From Paragyromitra xinjiangensis (Eukaryota > Ascomycota > Pezizomycetes > Pezizales > Discinaceae): a stretch of DNA of 64,000 nt. The notes under the pieces were generated by a model. The model was not told where the DNA came from, searched no databases, and saw only the letters and a program-made list of their open reading frames with translations. The stretch covers positions 186,001 through 250,000 of the forward strand of contig JBCAMK010000012.1 in the NCBI GenBank assembly GCA_038503065.1, in the 5' to 3' direction. Each line of letters opens with the position of its first letter. Position 1 is the stretch's first letter. This document shows, piece by piece, positions 11,508 to 21,587 of the stretch. The position numbers and the translations under genes are program-made.

Positions 11508-11614
11508 CAAAAGCCACGAATAACTTTGTCCTAGTTTCCCATATGCCAAACTGACCCAGGTTTTCGGTCAATCTCTATGCAATTTTCATGGATAAAGGTC
11601 AGGCACGGGTGGGG

Positions 11615-11931
11615 TGTTACGGATTAGTTATTGTATTATTTCATTGTGTTTCTTTGTGATTCGGTTGGGTTGCTTCGAATGGTTGAGTAATGGATGAGTC
11701 ATAGAAAGAGGAAGATTGGGTATATAAGCGATGGATTTCCGCGGTTGTGATTGTTCTCTTTTTCTTTCTCTTAAGCAACGTTTCTTACTTTACTTCTACT
11801 GTACTGTTATCCAAATACCATCTCTGTTTCTACCTCAGAAACATCGTCGCCGCTGTCGCTGTCACCCCCCAGAATCACATCGATTCTTACCCTACGTGAG
11901 GCCTGTGGAAAACATTGTATTATCATTGTAG
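11615..11931 (+). mobile_element. Possible solo/3' LTR of a Ty3/gypsy-like retrotransposon
   Basis: The block begins TGTTACGG directly after a purine-rich tract (GCACGGGTGGGG at 11603-11614) that could be a polypurine tract. It contains a TATATAAG box at 11721-11728 followed by pyrimidine-rich sequence, and ends near an AT-rich stretch around 11931. Start bases TG, the preceding purine tract and the internal promoter fit a retrotransposon LTR. A matching second LTR, a primer-binding site and a target duplication were not found, so the right boundary is a guess. Confidence 0.35.
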
Positions 11932-12417
11932 CGAAAACCTCTTTCAAGTAGCACTGCTCACCTTTGGGGATACCAAAGGGCTTGACGAAACTTCGCTCCC
12001 TGAGAGCAATAGAATAGACATTCAATTCCGTGGTGGCAATTGTTGAGACCACAACGATCTAGCATCACTGCTGGTCACTCGCATACATAATTAGCAAACA
12101 GGGATGGGTCTAGCAGAGAGAATCTTCCGAGAAAAACCCCTTGGTTTTGCCTCCAAAGGTTAGATCATTACTGTTTGAATTTATCCTGGTTTTACGACCT
12201 TTTAGCATAGAAAAGATACCGTTAATAACAGAGAACTTCTTGCACCTAACCCAGCGAAAAAGAACAACGGTATATGCACTCGACTAGTGCCACGGCGGAG
12301 TTAAGCGCGAGTCCGCTAGTTTTACCACGTACACTTCATCTAGGAAAACGCGATAGCATGAGGACTTGAACCCAAACGAAGAGGTGCAACAATCGCGAAT
12401 GACCAGGCTAAGGAAAC

Positions 12418-12604
12418 GTTTAGAATACCATGTTCCTAATGGGTTTGTATGTCGGATACCACAACCTCCGTGCTCTGTCCGTGCCCACTCTCAAATGGCA
12501 AGAAACACAGCACATTCACCGAGAAAACCTTTACAATACCAGCGAGCTTGGCAACTAACCTTTAGAATGCCAGCCATGCTAAAGTGAAACATGGTATTCT
12601 AAAC
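12418..12604. mobile_element. Small inverted-repeat element (about 187 bp)
   Basis: GTTTAGAATACCATGTT at 12418-12434 is exactly complemented at 12588-12604. Related half-copies (CTTTACAATACCAGCGAG and CTTTAGAATGCCAGCCATG) lie between the arms near 12529 and 12560. Short length and terminal inverted repeats suggest a MITE or a foldback remnant. No TA or longer target duplication is evident. Confidence 0.5.
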
Positions 12605-12949
12605 TTTTTCTCCCTCCCAATTGGTACAAGCTCCATGGCCCTGCCGGAGGCCTGTGTGAATTTTCGGACGAGAGTTCGGGAGACCCTCGGAATAGGCAAG
12701 GCGCAAGGACCTTTGTAGGTACAAAGTCGTCAGAGTACATACACGATACAGCGCATAACCAGCTCCCACAAAACCCCAAGCAAGCCTGCTATGACGCCTA
12801 CGCGTCTACTACTTAATGATTGCGTGCTAAAGAAGCTTCTTAACATGAGGTTGCCTGGACGTGGCTTCGAAGAACGGAAATTGGAGAGACATGTATCCGA
12901 GCATAGGGCATTCAGGGGCCGCTAGACGAGTATATAGATGGGGACACGC

Positions 12950-12965
12950 TGTCAGTCATTGGAGG
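12950..12965. repeat. Left target-site duplication of the LINE-like element
   Basis: TGTCAGTCATTGGAGG here is repeated exactly at 14735-14750, immediately after the poly(A) tract of the element. Flanking bases differ on both sides, as expected for a target-site duplication. Confidence 0.9.
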
Positions 12966-14734
12966 CAACCTTCTTTCCCGCTATTCACTCGGTTTTGAAA
13001 ACCAACCACCTCAGTTAGCAACCACGATCGTCACACAAGGCAAAAATTGTAAAATTTTTGGCTTCACCCTTACCCCTCTTTTGCAAGACCAAGGTTTCTT
13101 GCTCCCACCCTCATGTCTGCTTACAGCAACCCCAAAAATGAAAGGCTTGCAAGATCTAGAGCCGCAAGGGAGAACACCCCTGTCCATGATCCCATGCCCA
13201 CCCTCTCCACCTCCCTGTTAGAAACCATTTTACCGATTCCTTTCCGAGCCAATACTCCCTTCAAACGCCCACGCACATCTACCCTCTCTGACAGAGCTCT
13301 CCCTTTTGGGGGCTTCTCCCCATCTCTGATCTCTGCCGATGATATTTGGCAGCAGTATTCCCAAGAACCCAAAGAACCCAATACCGGGCTCTTTGGATCA
13401 GGAACACCCCATCGTCCAGTTGGAGAAATCCAACCGAACCTCGCTATAGTCTATATGGCAGACAAAATCATCCGCCATTTCGACTCCCTCACCACCGTCC
13501 TCGCTAAAGACATTGTTGACCTTCACGACACCATCCAAACCCTCCAGCATGAGATTGAGTCCCTCAAGACTCTCCCTCAAGCCCCTCCACCTCTTAACCC
13601 TGCAGCTGCTCCCTTCCAAACAGCCGCCCCTCTCCCACCTCCTATTATTCCTCCCTCTCAACCAAAACCCCAATCTTGGGCCCAAGTTGCGAAAAAAGGG
13701 AAGAAAACCAAGACCAATACCCCCAATTTGGTTCCTGCTATGGCACCACCAAAAACCAACCCCCCACTCAAGAAAGCAACCACCACTCTTCGAGACCGTC
13801 GCATCGTTATCAAACGCGACAACTCCCCTCTTACCAACACACCGCTCCAAATCAGAGACTCGCTTAATCAAGTCTTAGGATCTGTTATGGTGCAAACGGT
13901 AACCTTTAGTAGGTCTTCTGTGGACCTCATCGTTATGGAACCACTTAAAGCGGCATCGGTTATATCAAAAATCGGCCCCCATCTCACACTTATTCCGGGA
14001 GCAACGGCTCTACAACTTGACACTGCCCAAACTGATCTAATTGTTCACGGCATTCCAACAACCACCCCACTAGACACACTCGCCTCAGAACTTGTTTCCT
14101 TCAACCCTGGCCTTATCTTGGCTTCCACCCCTAGATGGCTTACCACCCCCGACCAGAGACAGCTTAAGAAAGCTTCCTCCGTGGTCATCACCATAACGGG
14201 CATGAAGGCCCAGGAGTTGGCCCAACGCTCTCGCTTGGCAGCACTCTCCTCTACATTCAGAATCGAACGACAACTACGATTTGGTCCTCTTACACAATGC
14301 GGAAAATGTCAAAGATACGGACATCATACCAACCGCTGTTCCGCCACTGCAAGATGCAGATGGTGTGCAGGCTCCCACCATTCTGGGCTACACCCATGCC
14401 CATCCCTCACTTGTAAGAAAAAAGGTTCCCCATGCCTTCACACCATTGTCAAGTGTGTTAATTGTCATGGCACCCATGAATCCCATTATCATAAATGTAC
14501 TGAAAGACCCTGCCCCCCAAAGAATGGAGACACTATGGAGGTTACTTCTTAAGATCGTTTATTCGTAGAGTATACACTGAGAGATTCTCATTTTACAATG
14601 TTATCTGTGGGAATTTTTGTTTTTTGTTTGTTATTTATTTTATTTTGTGGGTTTTGTTCACGCCATAACTTCTGTTGCATGCGATATTCTTGTACCCTAA
14701 AACAATGAAACAATGAGTTAACAAAAAAAAAAAA
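12966..14734 (+). mobile_element. ORF1-only LINE-like (Tad1-type) retrotransposon insertion
   Basis: The 1,769-bp element is bounded by a perfect 16-bp target-site duplication and ends in a run of 12 A (14723-14734), the two hallmarks of target-primed reverse transcription. It has a 147-bp 5' leader, one intact 479-codon ORF1 (13113-14552) and a T-rich 3' leader of about 170 bp. No reverse transcriptase or endonuclease frame exists between ORF1 and the tail, so it must have been mobilised in trans by a full-length partner. The intact frame and unmutated duplication imply a recent insertion. It is comparable in layout to mammalian HAL1 (ORF1-only L1 derivatives), a comparison by structure only. 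It landed about 200 bp upstream of the next gene's start codon. Confidence 0.85.
13113..14552 (+). CDS. LINE ORF1 (gag-like) RNA-binding protein, 479 aa
   Basis: The product is a nucleic-acid-binding ORF1 protein of a Tad1/I-type LINE. Residues about 115-155 form a likely coiled coil (IIRHFDSLTTVLAKDIVDLH, then TIQTLQHEIESLK). A Pro-rich linker with SWAQVAKKGKKTK follows, typical of these proteins. Residues about 230-390 look like an RRM-like fold (RRIVIKRDNSP, DLIVHGIP). The C-terminus carries three cysteine/histidine knuckles: CGKCQRYGHHTNRC, CRWCAGSHHSGLHPC and CVNCHGTHESHYHKC. In the family this protein packages element RNA; RNA chaperone activity is known for LINE ORF1 in general and is inferred here. 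The ATG is the first in frame after the 5' leader. Codon use is strongly C-ending, unlike the neighbouring genes. The frame is intact. Confidence 0.9.
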   Translation: MSAYSNPKNERLARSRAARENTPVHDPMPTLSTSLLETILPIPFRANTPFKRPRTSTLSDRALPFGGFSPSLISADDIWQQYSQEPKEPNTGLFGSGTPHRPVGEIQPNLAIVYMADKIIRHFDSLTTVLAKDIVDLHDTIQTLQHEIESLKTLPQAPPPLNPAAAPFQTAAPLPPPIIPPSQPKPQSWAQVAKKGKKTKTNTPNLVPAMAPPKTNPPLKKATTTLRDRRIVIKRDNSPLTNTPLQIRDSLNQVLGSVMVQTVTFSRSSVDLIVMEPLKAASVISKIGPHLTLIPGATALQLDTAQTDLIVHGIPTTTPLDTLASELVSFNPGLILASTPRWLTTPDQRQLKKASSVVITITGMKAQELAQRSRLAALSSTFRIERQLRFGPLTQCGKCQRYGHHTNRCSATARCRWCAGSHHSGLHPCPSLTCKKKGSPCLHTIVKCVNCHGTHESHYHKCTERPCPPKNGDTMEVTS

Positions 14735-14750
14735 TGTCAGTCATTGGAGG
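14735..14750. repeat. Right target-site duplication of the LINE-like element
   Basis: Exact second copy of the 16-bp sequence at 12950-12965, directly following the poly(A) run. Confidence 0.9.
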
Positions 14751-14951
14751 ACAAGCAATCGATCTGTTGTTACCTCCCTACGCGCCGACTATCCCAACAT
14801 TGCTGGATCTAATCGCTCCGAGTGACATTCTATGAAATACATAAAACAAACCTAATCGAGACGCTAAAACGACGATCGCCAACGACCCCTGAACCGGAAG
14901 AAACCATCTAAACGCCACCCAAACCGTAGCCTGAGAAAATCCGATAGCAAT

Positions 14952-16253
14952 ATGCCACTTCTCATGCTCCCGCCGGAACTGCTCTTCAAGATCCTGGAAA
15001 ATCTTGAATTTGATTCACTCACGGATCCCATCCCTTACAACAGGGACATAATTACCACCATAAGATCTATAGCATCCACTTGCAGACTGCTGAGAAGTCT
15101 CTCTGCCCGTTTCATCTACAAGACTCTCAGGGTAACCTGTCTACGTGATCTGGAATCACTACCTTCCATTTTTGCCTCACACCAGGATATTGGTAGCTCG
15201 GTTCGTGAGCTTGTATTTGGATTCCCCGGGGACAGCGTCGAAGCAGCGAACAATCAGCCATCGAAAGACTTGACCCGGATCAGCATCGACCGTTATCGAC
15301 AAATTCTTCAAAGCTGTAACAATATTCACACCCTTTACATCGAGGTCGGCGACAGAGACTCGCCTGAATGTAGGCTCGATAGTTATGGCCCACATTCTGA
15401 CGGCATGTCAGCCTTGTTGGAACACATAAACCCGGAGTCCGCGTCCAGAATAGATAGGCTCATCCTCGGGAGATTCAACTTGAAAAAGATGTTCTCCCAC
15501 TTCAGGGGATTGGACAGTTTGTCCAACCTGAAGACCTTGTGGCTCCTGAATTGTAACGGTTCTTTGGGAAACCCGTTAGTATCCTGGAAAAGCGGTTTGA
15601 AGCTATTCCCGAACCTTCCCTCGGTTCAGGACCTCCGCTTGGAGCTCCAGCTTCCAACCCTTTCAGAGGAAGCAGAAATAGCCCTAGGCGAACATATTGC
15701 GCTGATGATCCCAAACGTCAATACTCTGGCACTTAGCACCAGCATGCATTGTATTCACGGAGCTCTCACAACCTATGCGAAAAACCCGTCGAATATCAAA
15801 GAGCTTCAACTCGAACTTCCTTCACACCACCGATCACAAACAACTTCCAATCCTTCCCGAATCCACCTCTGCGACGCGATATCCAGTCTTTCCTATGGGC
15901 TAGTAAGTCTCCAGGTTTGCCTAGTGGATAGGCTCCCGAAATCAATCCCACCCCTCTGCCATAAAACGTTCGACGGTAAATGGCCTCAGTTACAGAGCTT
16001 AGGCTATGGTGGATACCCACGCGCATGCAATGGTATAGACAGTAACCGACTCCTCGAAAACATCGGCCGAATTGCAAAGACTAGACCTACTGCAGAGTTT
16101 AATATTCGCTTCGGTACAAAAATGCTCTATAAATCCGCGGGCGAAAGCACCTGCCACCTTGCCAATAACGAAGCATTTTATAATTTCGGCAGCGATCAGG
16201 AGGGTCTAGACCCTGCGGTCTTCCATGACTACGATATCTATGACTCGGACTAA
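14952..16253 (+). CDS. F-box domain protein (433 aa, intronless)
   Basis: The frame is a single exon of 433 codons. The N-terminus MPLLMLPPELLFKILENLEF is a canonical F-box start (L-P-x-E-[LI]-[LI]-x-x-I-[LF]), with SIASTCRLLRSLSARFIYKTL completing the motif by residue about 60. The remainder is about 370 residues with scattered leucine-rich segments (LKTLWLLNCNG, VQDLRLELQLP, IKELQLELPS, LVSLQVCLVD) spaced like degenerate leucine-rich repeats, and ends in an acidic tail DPAVFHDYDIYDSD. F-box proteins recruit substrates to SCF ubiquitin ligases through Skp1; the leucine-rich part is probably the substrate-binding side. The ATG at 14952 sits about 200 bp after the LINE-like insertion, so that element lies in its promoter or 5' leader. 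Confidence 0.85.
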   Translation: MPLLMLPPELLFKILENLEFDSLTDPIPYNRDIITTIRSIASTCRLLRSLSARFIYKTLRVTCLRDLESLPSIFASHQDIGSSVRELVFGFPGDSVEAANNQPSKDLTRISIDRYRQILQSCNNIHTLYIEVGDRDSPECRLDSYGPHSDGMSALLEHINPESASRIDRLILGRFNLKKMFSHFRGLDSLSNLKTLWLLNCNGSLGNPLVSWKSGLKLFPNLPSVQDLRLELQLPTLSEEAEIALGEHIALMIPNVNTLALSTSMHCIHGALTTYAKNPSNIKELQLELPSHHRSQTTSNPSRIHLCDAISSLSYGLVSLQVCLVDRLPKSIPPLCHKTFDGKWPQLQSLGYGGYPRACNGIDSNRLLENIGRIAKTRPTAEFNIRFGTKMLYKSAGESTCHLANNEAFYNFGSDQEGLDPAVFHDYDIYDSD

Positions 16254-19200
16254 AAATACGGGCCCAGCAACTCCCCTATGAGCCACCGGTGGTTAAAAAT
16301 ACTTTCTCTCTTTAGTTTCTTTGCCTCGCGCGCTCGATGTCGATAAACTTAGTTAATGGATCAATGCTTTTTTTCTTACTAGGTTCTAATCTATAAAAAC
16401 TATTTCTTTCTCCTTCCTGTTATTTTTTTTCTACACGTGTATACGTACGTATGCCAAAAATGATGCGTCACTCCTCGTTCTAATACTCCCTAATCTTCCT
16501 TCAATTTATACCCATAAAACCAGATCTCTCATTAGTCTGTCATGTTCGCATTTTCACGGATAGAGAATCAAAGTAGCACAAATATAGAAGCATGCGCAAA
16601 CTAGAAAAAGATAAACCTACAATATATATAATTAACTGCTACCCAGAGGTGTAACTAGTTTTATCTAACGACATTGAACCACTCATTAATACCTTTACAT
16701 ACTTCCTATGCTATTAGCCCGAAAACGAAGAAAATTCAAGTTCATGACCTATCACTCGAAAATATGTGCCAGCACCATTCCCAGAGAACCTACTTTATGG
16801 AATCCCGAGCGAGCCTAACCTACTTAACTTACCGCAAACCATACCCGAAACTAACCGCAAGTATCTCGCGAACTTCCCGAGTACCCTTTAATTGTCAAGA
16901 GTTGTGTAAGGTAGGACTCCCAAGCATTCACATAAAACCCCATCCTCCCTCCCTCGGCAGGATATCTTAGCCAACACCCCCGGCTGACCAGCCCTTGATT
17001 CTTGGCACTAAATCCCACCCCCACCAAAATTACACACCTTTAGAGAACCAGACACATATCCTCATGCGCGCCCGAAGTGATACTAATTGTGTAGGCCCAG
17101 CGTACAAAGAAACCAACCAAGCTCTCCCTTAACATCCTCAAAATAATATTACCCGCGTTATGTTCCACGGACCACAGAACTATTTTCGAGCATATCGAGT
17201 GAGAATTAATGACCTGCCCAACTAAGTTTACCTAAGTGAATAACCCAACAAGTAGTCTATTACTGGATCCAACCTCTAGATTGCTGCAAAACAACTCATC
17301 CAGCATTCTAAATACAGTAAGGCCGGGGCTATCCCCCTCCACTCTACAGACCTCCCTCTTCTCCCGTCTCCCAGACAGGAATTTCGTAATTATTCCCCCC
17401 ACCAGAAGCCGGCTAAGAGTCCTCAAAATAGCAATAATCGAACGAGATACTCCATCCGACCCTATTGGCTAGGTAAATAGATAGACAAAACACGGAGACT
17501 ACAGCGCACCTCTAGTTTCTCCGCCCGAGGGACACGTACGTCTCGAGAAGTCCCTAGACCTCACACTAAAAAGTTATAACTTACGCGTAATCCAAGCTTT
17601 TAGACATCCCAGAAAAGTCAGGATATGCGTGTTTTGATGTGGGAACAATCACCACAAGATGGCTAAACAGATAACGTATACCCCTGCATAATCAAACCCA
17701 CTTTTCTTCCTGTAAATGCAGGGCAGGCGCTACCCCTAAGTATGCTGCCGCTGTTACTGCGTTCATCCAGTTAGGCTTCCGGGAGGTGGGAGAGAAAAAG
17801 TAGCATCGCATTTGCTTCAAGTCACATGATGCGTCTGGTGATAGTCGCTGAGGCAAAAGATGTTATACGAACGGAGCGGTTAGAGGATAAGAGACAGCAC
17901 AGCTGGTTCGTGATAGGTGAAGAGTGAAGTGATTATTTCCATACTGCCTGGTAAACAAACAAGGAAGAAACTACGTTGTTTCAAGAGCTCGTCTGAGGTT
18001 TGGTGATATATTAAGGTGGCCTGAAAAGCGGGCATCGCGACCATCAAGTGTGGATAACCTCAGGATCGGTCGATTTCCCGAAGCAAAAAGTGCATAGATG
18101 CATCAAAGGGTCTGACCTATCCATACGAGTTATCCAACAGACTGCTGTCTCTCCACGTTCGAGATATGGCCCCTGAAATCTACGACGTCTAGTAGCCCAG
18201 TCGCCAAAAAGCCCCTTCTTTTCATATTAGGCGGCATGAGTGCTCATCTCAAAGTAAGTGGCTGGCTAGGGATCCCGGAACAACGATTCGATCGAATAGA
18301 TGTACATGTTCGTCGATCAAAACAACGAAGGCCAGACCTGTGCAAACTCAAGTGCAGTAAGAGAAAGTCCAACAGCTTGAGGAAAGTCGTATCGAAGGGC
18401 AGAGAACGAGCTTTTTTATCCCGTTGCTGTCTCTACCTTTTTCCGTATCACAGGCGATAATATCGCTCATTTGCAATCCCGTGGGGGGAAATGTGAAATT
18501 CTATCTGCCCCTTTTCAAGCTCTGACATGTTCCAAAAGACATTCAGCTTCATGATCATTCTTTTGGGCCTTATGTTTTGGTTCCAAGAGGACACGGGGAG
18601 ATACAAAACTCAAGGAAACGGAGTTTTCCCGCATCGGACCCGGAAACCGTCACCGGGAACAAGGCAAACGCCAACCTGTTAGTAATACCCAACCATGGCG
18701 CCAAAGATTATGATTCCTTCAGGGTATACAGTTATTACACATGCAACCTAAAGCTTCCATGACTGACTTATACCACCAGCCAGCGAGTATGCTCGCAAGT
18801 GAGCCAAATTACTCGGTACATAAAAATAGGAGCCCAGATATACATCCAAGCGACAGCTTATGAAGATATTTAATGTATTCTTGGGTTGGCAGCCGTTAGC
18901 AGTATAAGCTCCGATGGTCACTCTCAAGGTGACGGGGCCTATCTCCCAAATTTTATCCAATCCCCTTCATGTTTTTGTATATATGGAACAGTCTGAAATC
19001 ACCTGTAACTTTGCGGGTCTATGCGCTGTGTGAAATATGCGTGGAAGCTGTATTTACTGCCTCTGAAACCATTTTGTGTGTTCCGGCCGGGCCTGGCCCC
19101 GAGAAAAATAGGTTGGGCGTGGGGCAGTAAACCACTTCGGCATTTAGCGGGCAACCCGATCCAGATCGGATTAAAATAAATTTAATTCCAGTTAGGATAT

Positions 19201-20318
19201 TTGTATGGCGACACGATTTCCATTCGTCTCTTCCTTTTAGAAGCTTCTCGGGAACGCGTTTGTGTTCCGCGGCTGGCTGCCAACCGCAGGCACCCACATG
19301 ATCCAGGAACCAGCAATCGCTCAACACGGCAATCCAGCCAGTCATCTCCCGGCAATAGGAGCGGCATCAGAGAGTTAATCTTTAATTGACTATCGAGGTG
19401 CTCGGAACGTTACCCGCGTCCATCATTCAGGACAATACCAATCAATCCATCTTATGGCGATCCTATGATCTATAAAGACTCAACCCGAGAGGCTGGATTT
19501 CAAAACTTGGTTTACACAATTGTGCCGCTGCGAAACAGGAACGGTGAGTCGTTTCTAGGCAGGGTTGGCGCCATGATGCTCCGTACGCCGCTCGCCTGCT
19601 TTGCATGGCTGTCATCCATGCGGCACGGACTGCACATACCAGGCGAAGAGCTGCCCCGCCCTTGGTTTACTTGCGGCTGAAATTAAGCTCTTCTGATACT
19701 AATTCCTGAGGTTAATGTTCTGCATTAACGGTGGCAGCTCAGTGAGGGTGCAGTCGAAGTGATCATGAGCACCATTTGATCATGAACGATCACTCGGCTA
19801 TAGCAGCACCAATTTAGGATCACGTGACGGGGTAGGGCATAGATTAGGTACTTCCAACCACCTGGGTAGCAGGGCCTAGTGTGTCTGGTGAGTTTATTGG
19901 TGCTTCGAATAGGACTGCTGCCTAGACAGGCTGCTGTAGTGGCAGTGATCAAATCTGTTTCTGCACTAAAGGGTCCTATCGGCTGGTCGCACTGGCTACC
20001 TAGTGACACGATACTCAAGTTATTACAATCGACTCTAAGATCATAGGGGACAAAGTCCAGCAAAACCTCAAGTGAATGTCTAAGTTTACGGTGTAGGGCG
20101 TTGACAACATTCATGAGTCGTACGCGTGGGGGACTAAATCCGTCTTGGCGTAGTTGCCTATCGAAAATTAATGTTCAGAGACAACCACTGATCACGATCC
20201 CAAGACACCCCCAACTCCCTAGTTATCTCACCTAATTACTCCACAGGAAAGGGCCGGGAATATTGGCTGCCAGTCGTATTTCATTCGTCCATCTTCCGGT
20301 GACCCTATTTATTTGGGA
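16254..20318. other. Gene-free region, part of it strongly C over G on the plus strand
   Basis: About 4 kb with no gene I can support. The stretch around 16640-17560 is G-poor on the plus strand (for example 16801-16860 has 22 C and 7 G). Small frames at 16674-16970, 18236-18460, 19019-19345 and 19465-19680 show no domain. The last of these is GC-richer and codon-like but has no recognisable partner exon. Confidence 0.45.
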
Positions 20319-21587
20319 ATGCTCTTCAATTGTCGGTCTGCAAAGTCAACAAGAGTAGCTAATGACCTTCGTCTATCTGATGTACCAGTTTCAAGAAGGT
20401 TAACATCCAACCTCGCTCTAGGCTGCCATTCACCCTCCCTGGAAATCCTTCCAAGCCCTTTGGTCGTTTCATCTATTCCACCAATGGTATGCCTGCTCTT
20501 GTGCGTCGTTCTCTCTATGAGGAGGAGATTGCCGGAAAGTCTTTTCCCTGGATTGGAAACCAAGGGATCGAATTTGGAGAATGCCGTCATTAAGAAAAAG
20601 CCCGGTCAGAAGTTCAAATTTTTTTTCAATCTGAAATTTAGTATCACCGGTCTCGCCGTGTTGCCTTGCGTATTTGTTGGCCGACATCCAATTATGGTTC
20701 AATGTCTCCTGGTTGATGATCTTTTCCCAGTACAGCCAGGAAAGGGCAGTTATATCCAAGCTGTATTTAGAAATCAGGTCGCCCACGCTCTTCATGCATG
20801 TTGTAGCTTTGCAAACCGCGAGATGTCCTACATCTTTCCGGCAGAAAGGTCATTCGTCAGACTAGTAAATGATACTCTTAGCGTTTACGTCGACGGCTAT
20901 TGTCTAAATAATGACCAAAAAAACGCTGCTGCGGGTGTTGGCGTCTACTTTAGCCCGAATCCCCACTTTAATAGGTCTAGCACCTATCACGATGCACTAA
21001 CAGATCGAAGCGTGAGGCTGTTTCATAATCTGATTAGCGATGAAACCCTTGAACGGAAGATAACCTCGCAACGAGTTGATATAGTCTCCGCTATGCTTGC
21101 TATTTTTCTTTGCTTGGAGCTGCGTAAGGGTCGTGGTTACTACTTCAAGGACCTTCGTATCAACACCGATTCAAAATGTGTGGTTGACGCATTCCACGAT
21201 TGGGTGCCAAACAAGTCGATACACAATAATAATTGGACCGGTTCAAAAGGTGGGCTCGTACAGAACCAAGATCTCTTCGAACTTCTTTGGGAAGTTACGA
21301 AGTATGTGAAAGATACAAAGACGATTGATGACCCGGTAACAGTTATTTTCTGTCATGTGTGCCGTGAGGAGAACTCTGAAGCGGATACATTGGCGAAAGC
21401 GGGTGCCGAGGCTGCTCGCGGACAGTGGAGGACACCCAAAGCAAGTAGCGTTCTACCTATTATTAACCTTATGGCGGATAGTGCCCCAGAAACCACGTAT
21501 ACACTAAAGGTAGATCGGCCGGATGCCGCACAATGGAAAATCGTTTGTATTCTTGAATGTCTTAGGCTTGTGTATCAAGTTAACTAA
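20319..21587 (+). CDS. RNase H-domain protein (N-terminus uncertain)
   Basis: The C-terminal half is an RNase HI-type domain: TLSVYVDGYCLNN (first Asp, codon 20892-20894), a helix with SQRVDIVSAMLAI, then LRINTDSKCVVDAFHDWVP (third acidic residue, 21168-21170), WTGSKGGLVQNQDLFELL, and HVCREENSEADTLAKAGAEA (last Asp, 21384-21386). In the usual enzyme the second catalytic residue is Glu in 'RAEL'; here the matching position reads VD. Upstream lies GRHPIMVQCLLVDDLFPV and YIQAVFRNQVAHALHACC, a pre-domain I associate with the fungal RNase H-like family. The frame extends back to an ATG at 20319, but a different frame between about 20408 and 20590 also looks coding (FGRFIYSTNGMPALVRRSLY, then FPWIGNQGIEFG). 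An unresolved intron or frameshift near 20590 is therefore likely, and the true start may be elsewhere. Confidence 0.7.
   Translation: MLFNCRSAKSTRVANDLRLSDVPVSRRLTSNLALGCHSPSLEILPSPLVVSSIPPMVCLLLCVVLSMRRRLPESLFPGLETKGSNLENAVIKKKPGQKFKFFFNLKFSITGLAVLPCVFVGRHPIMVQCLLVDDLFPVQPGKGSYIQAVFRNQVAHALHACCSFANREMSYIFPAERSFVRLVNDTLSVYVDGYCLNNDQKNAAAGVGVYFSPNPHFNRSSTYHDALTDRSVRLFHNLISDETLERKITSQRVDIVSAMLAIFLCLELRKGRGYYFKDLRINTDSKCVVDAFHDWVPNKSIHNNNWTGSKGGLVQNQDLFELLWEVTKYVKDTKTIDDPVTVIFCHVCREENSEADTLAKAGAEAARGQWRTPKASSVLPIINLMADSAPETTYTLKVDRPDAAQWKIVCILECLRLVYQVN

Larger units (their letters stand above)
8224..12949. other. Gene-free, repeat-rich region
   Basis: About 4.7 kb without a convincing gene. 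Short frames near 8138-8398 (antisense shadow of the kelch promoter), 10133-10525, 10408-10827 and 12366-12587 lack domains and splice-consistent extensions. The stretch 8224-10130 shows nothing I can name. From 10130 on it holds GC-richer, repeat-like sequence, an array of GGGTAAC motifs, two inverted-repeat elements and an LTR-like block, each listed separately. Confidence 0.5.

Noticed and set aside
13398..13871. 157-codon antisense frame inside the LINE ORF1
   Set aside because: Shadow of the C-rich coding strand of ORF1.
19465..19680. 71-codon GC-rich frame upstream of the RNase H gene
   Set aside because: Codon-like composition, but no recognisable domain and no junction to the RNase H exons.
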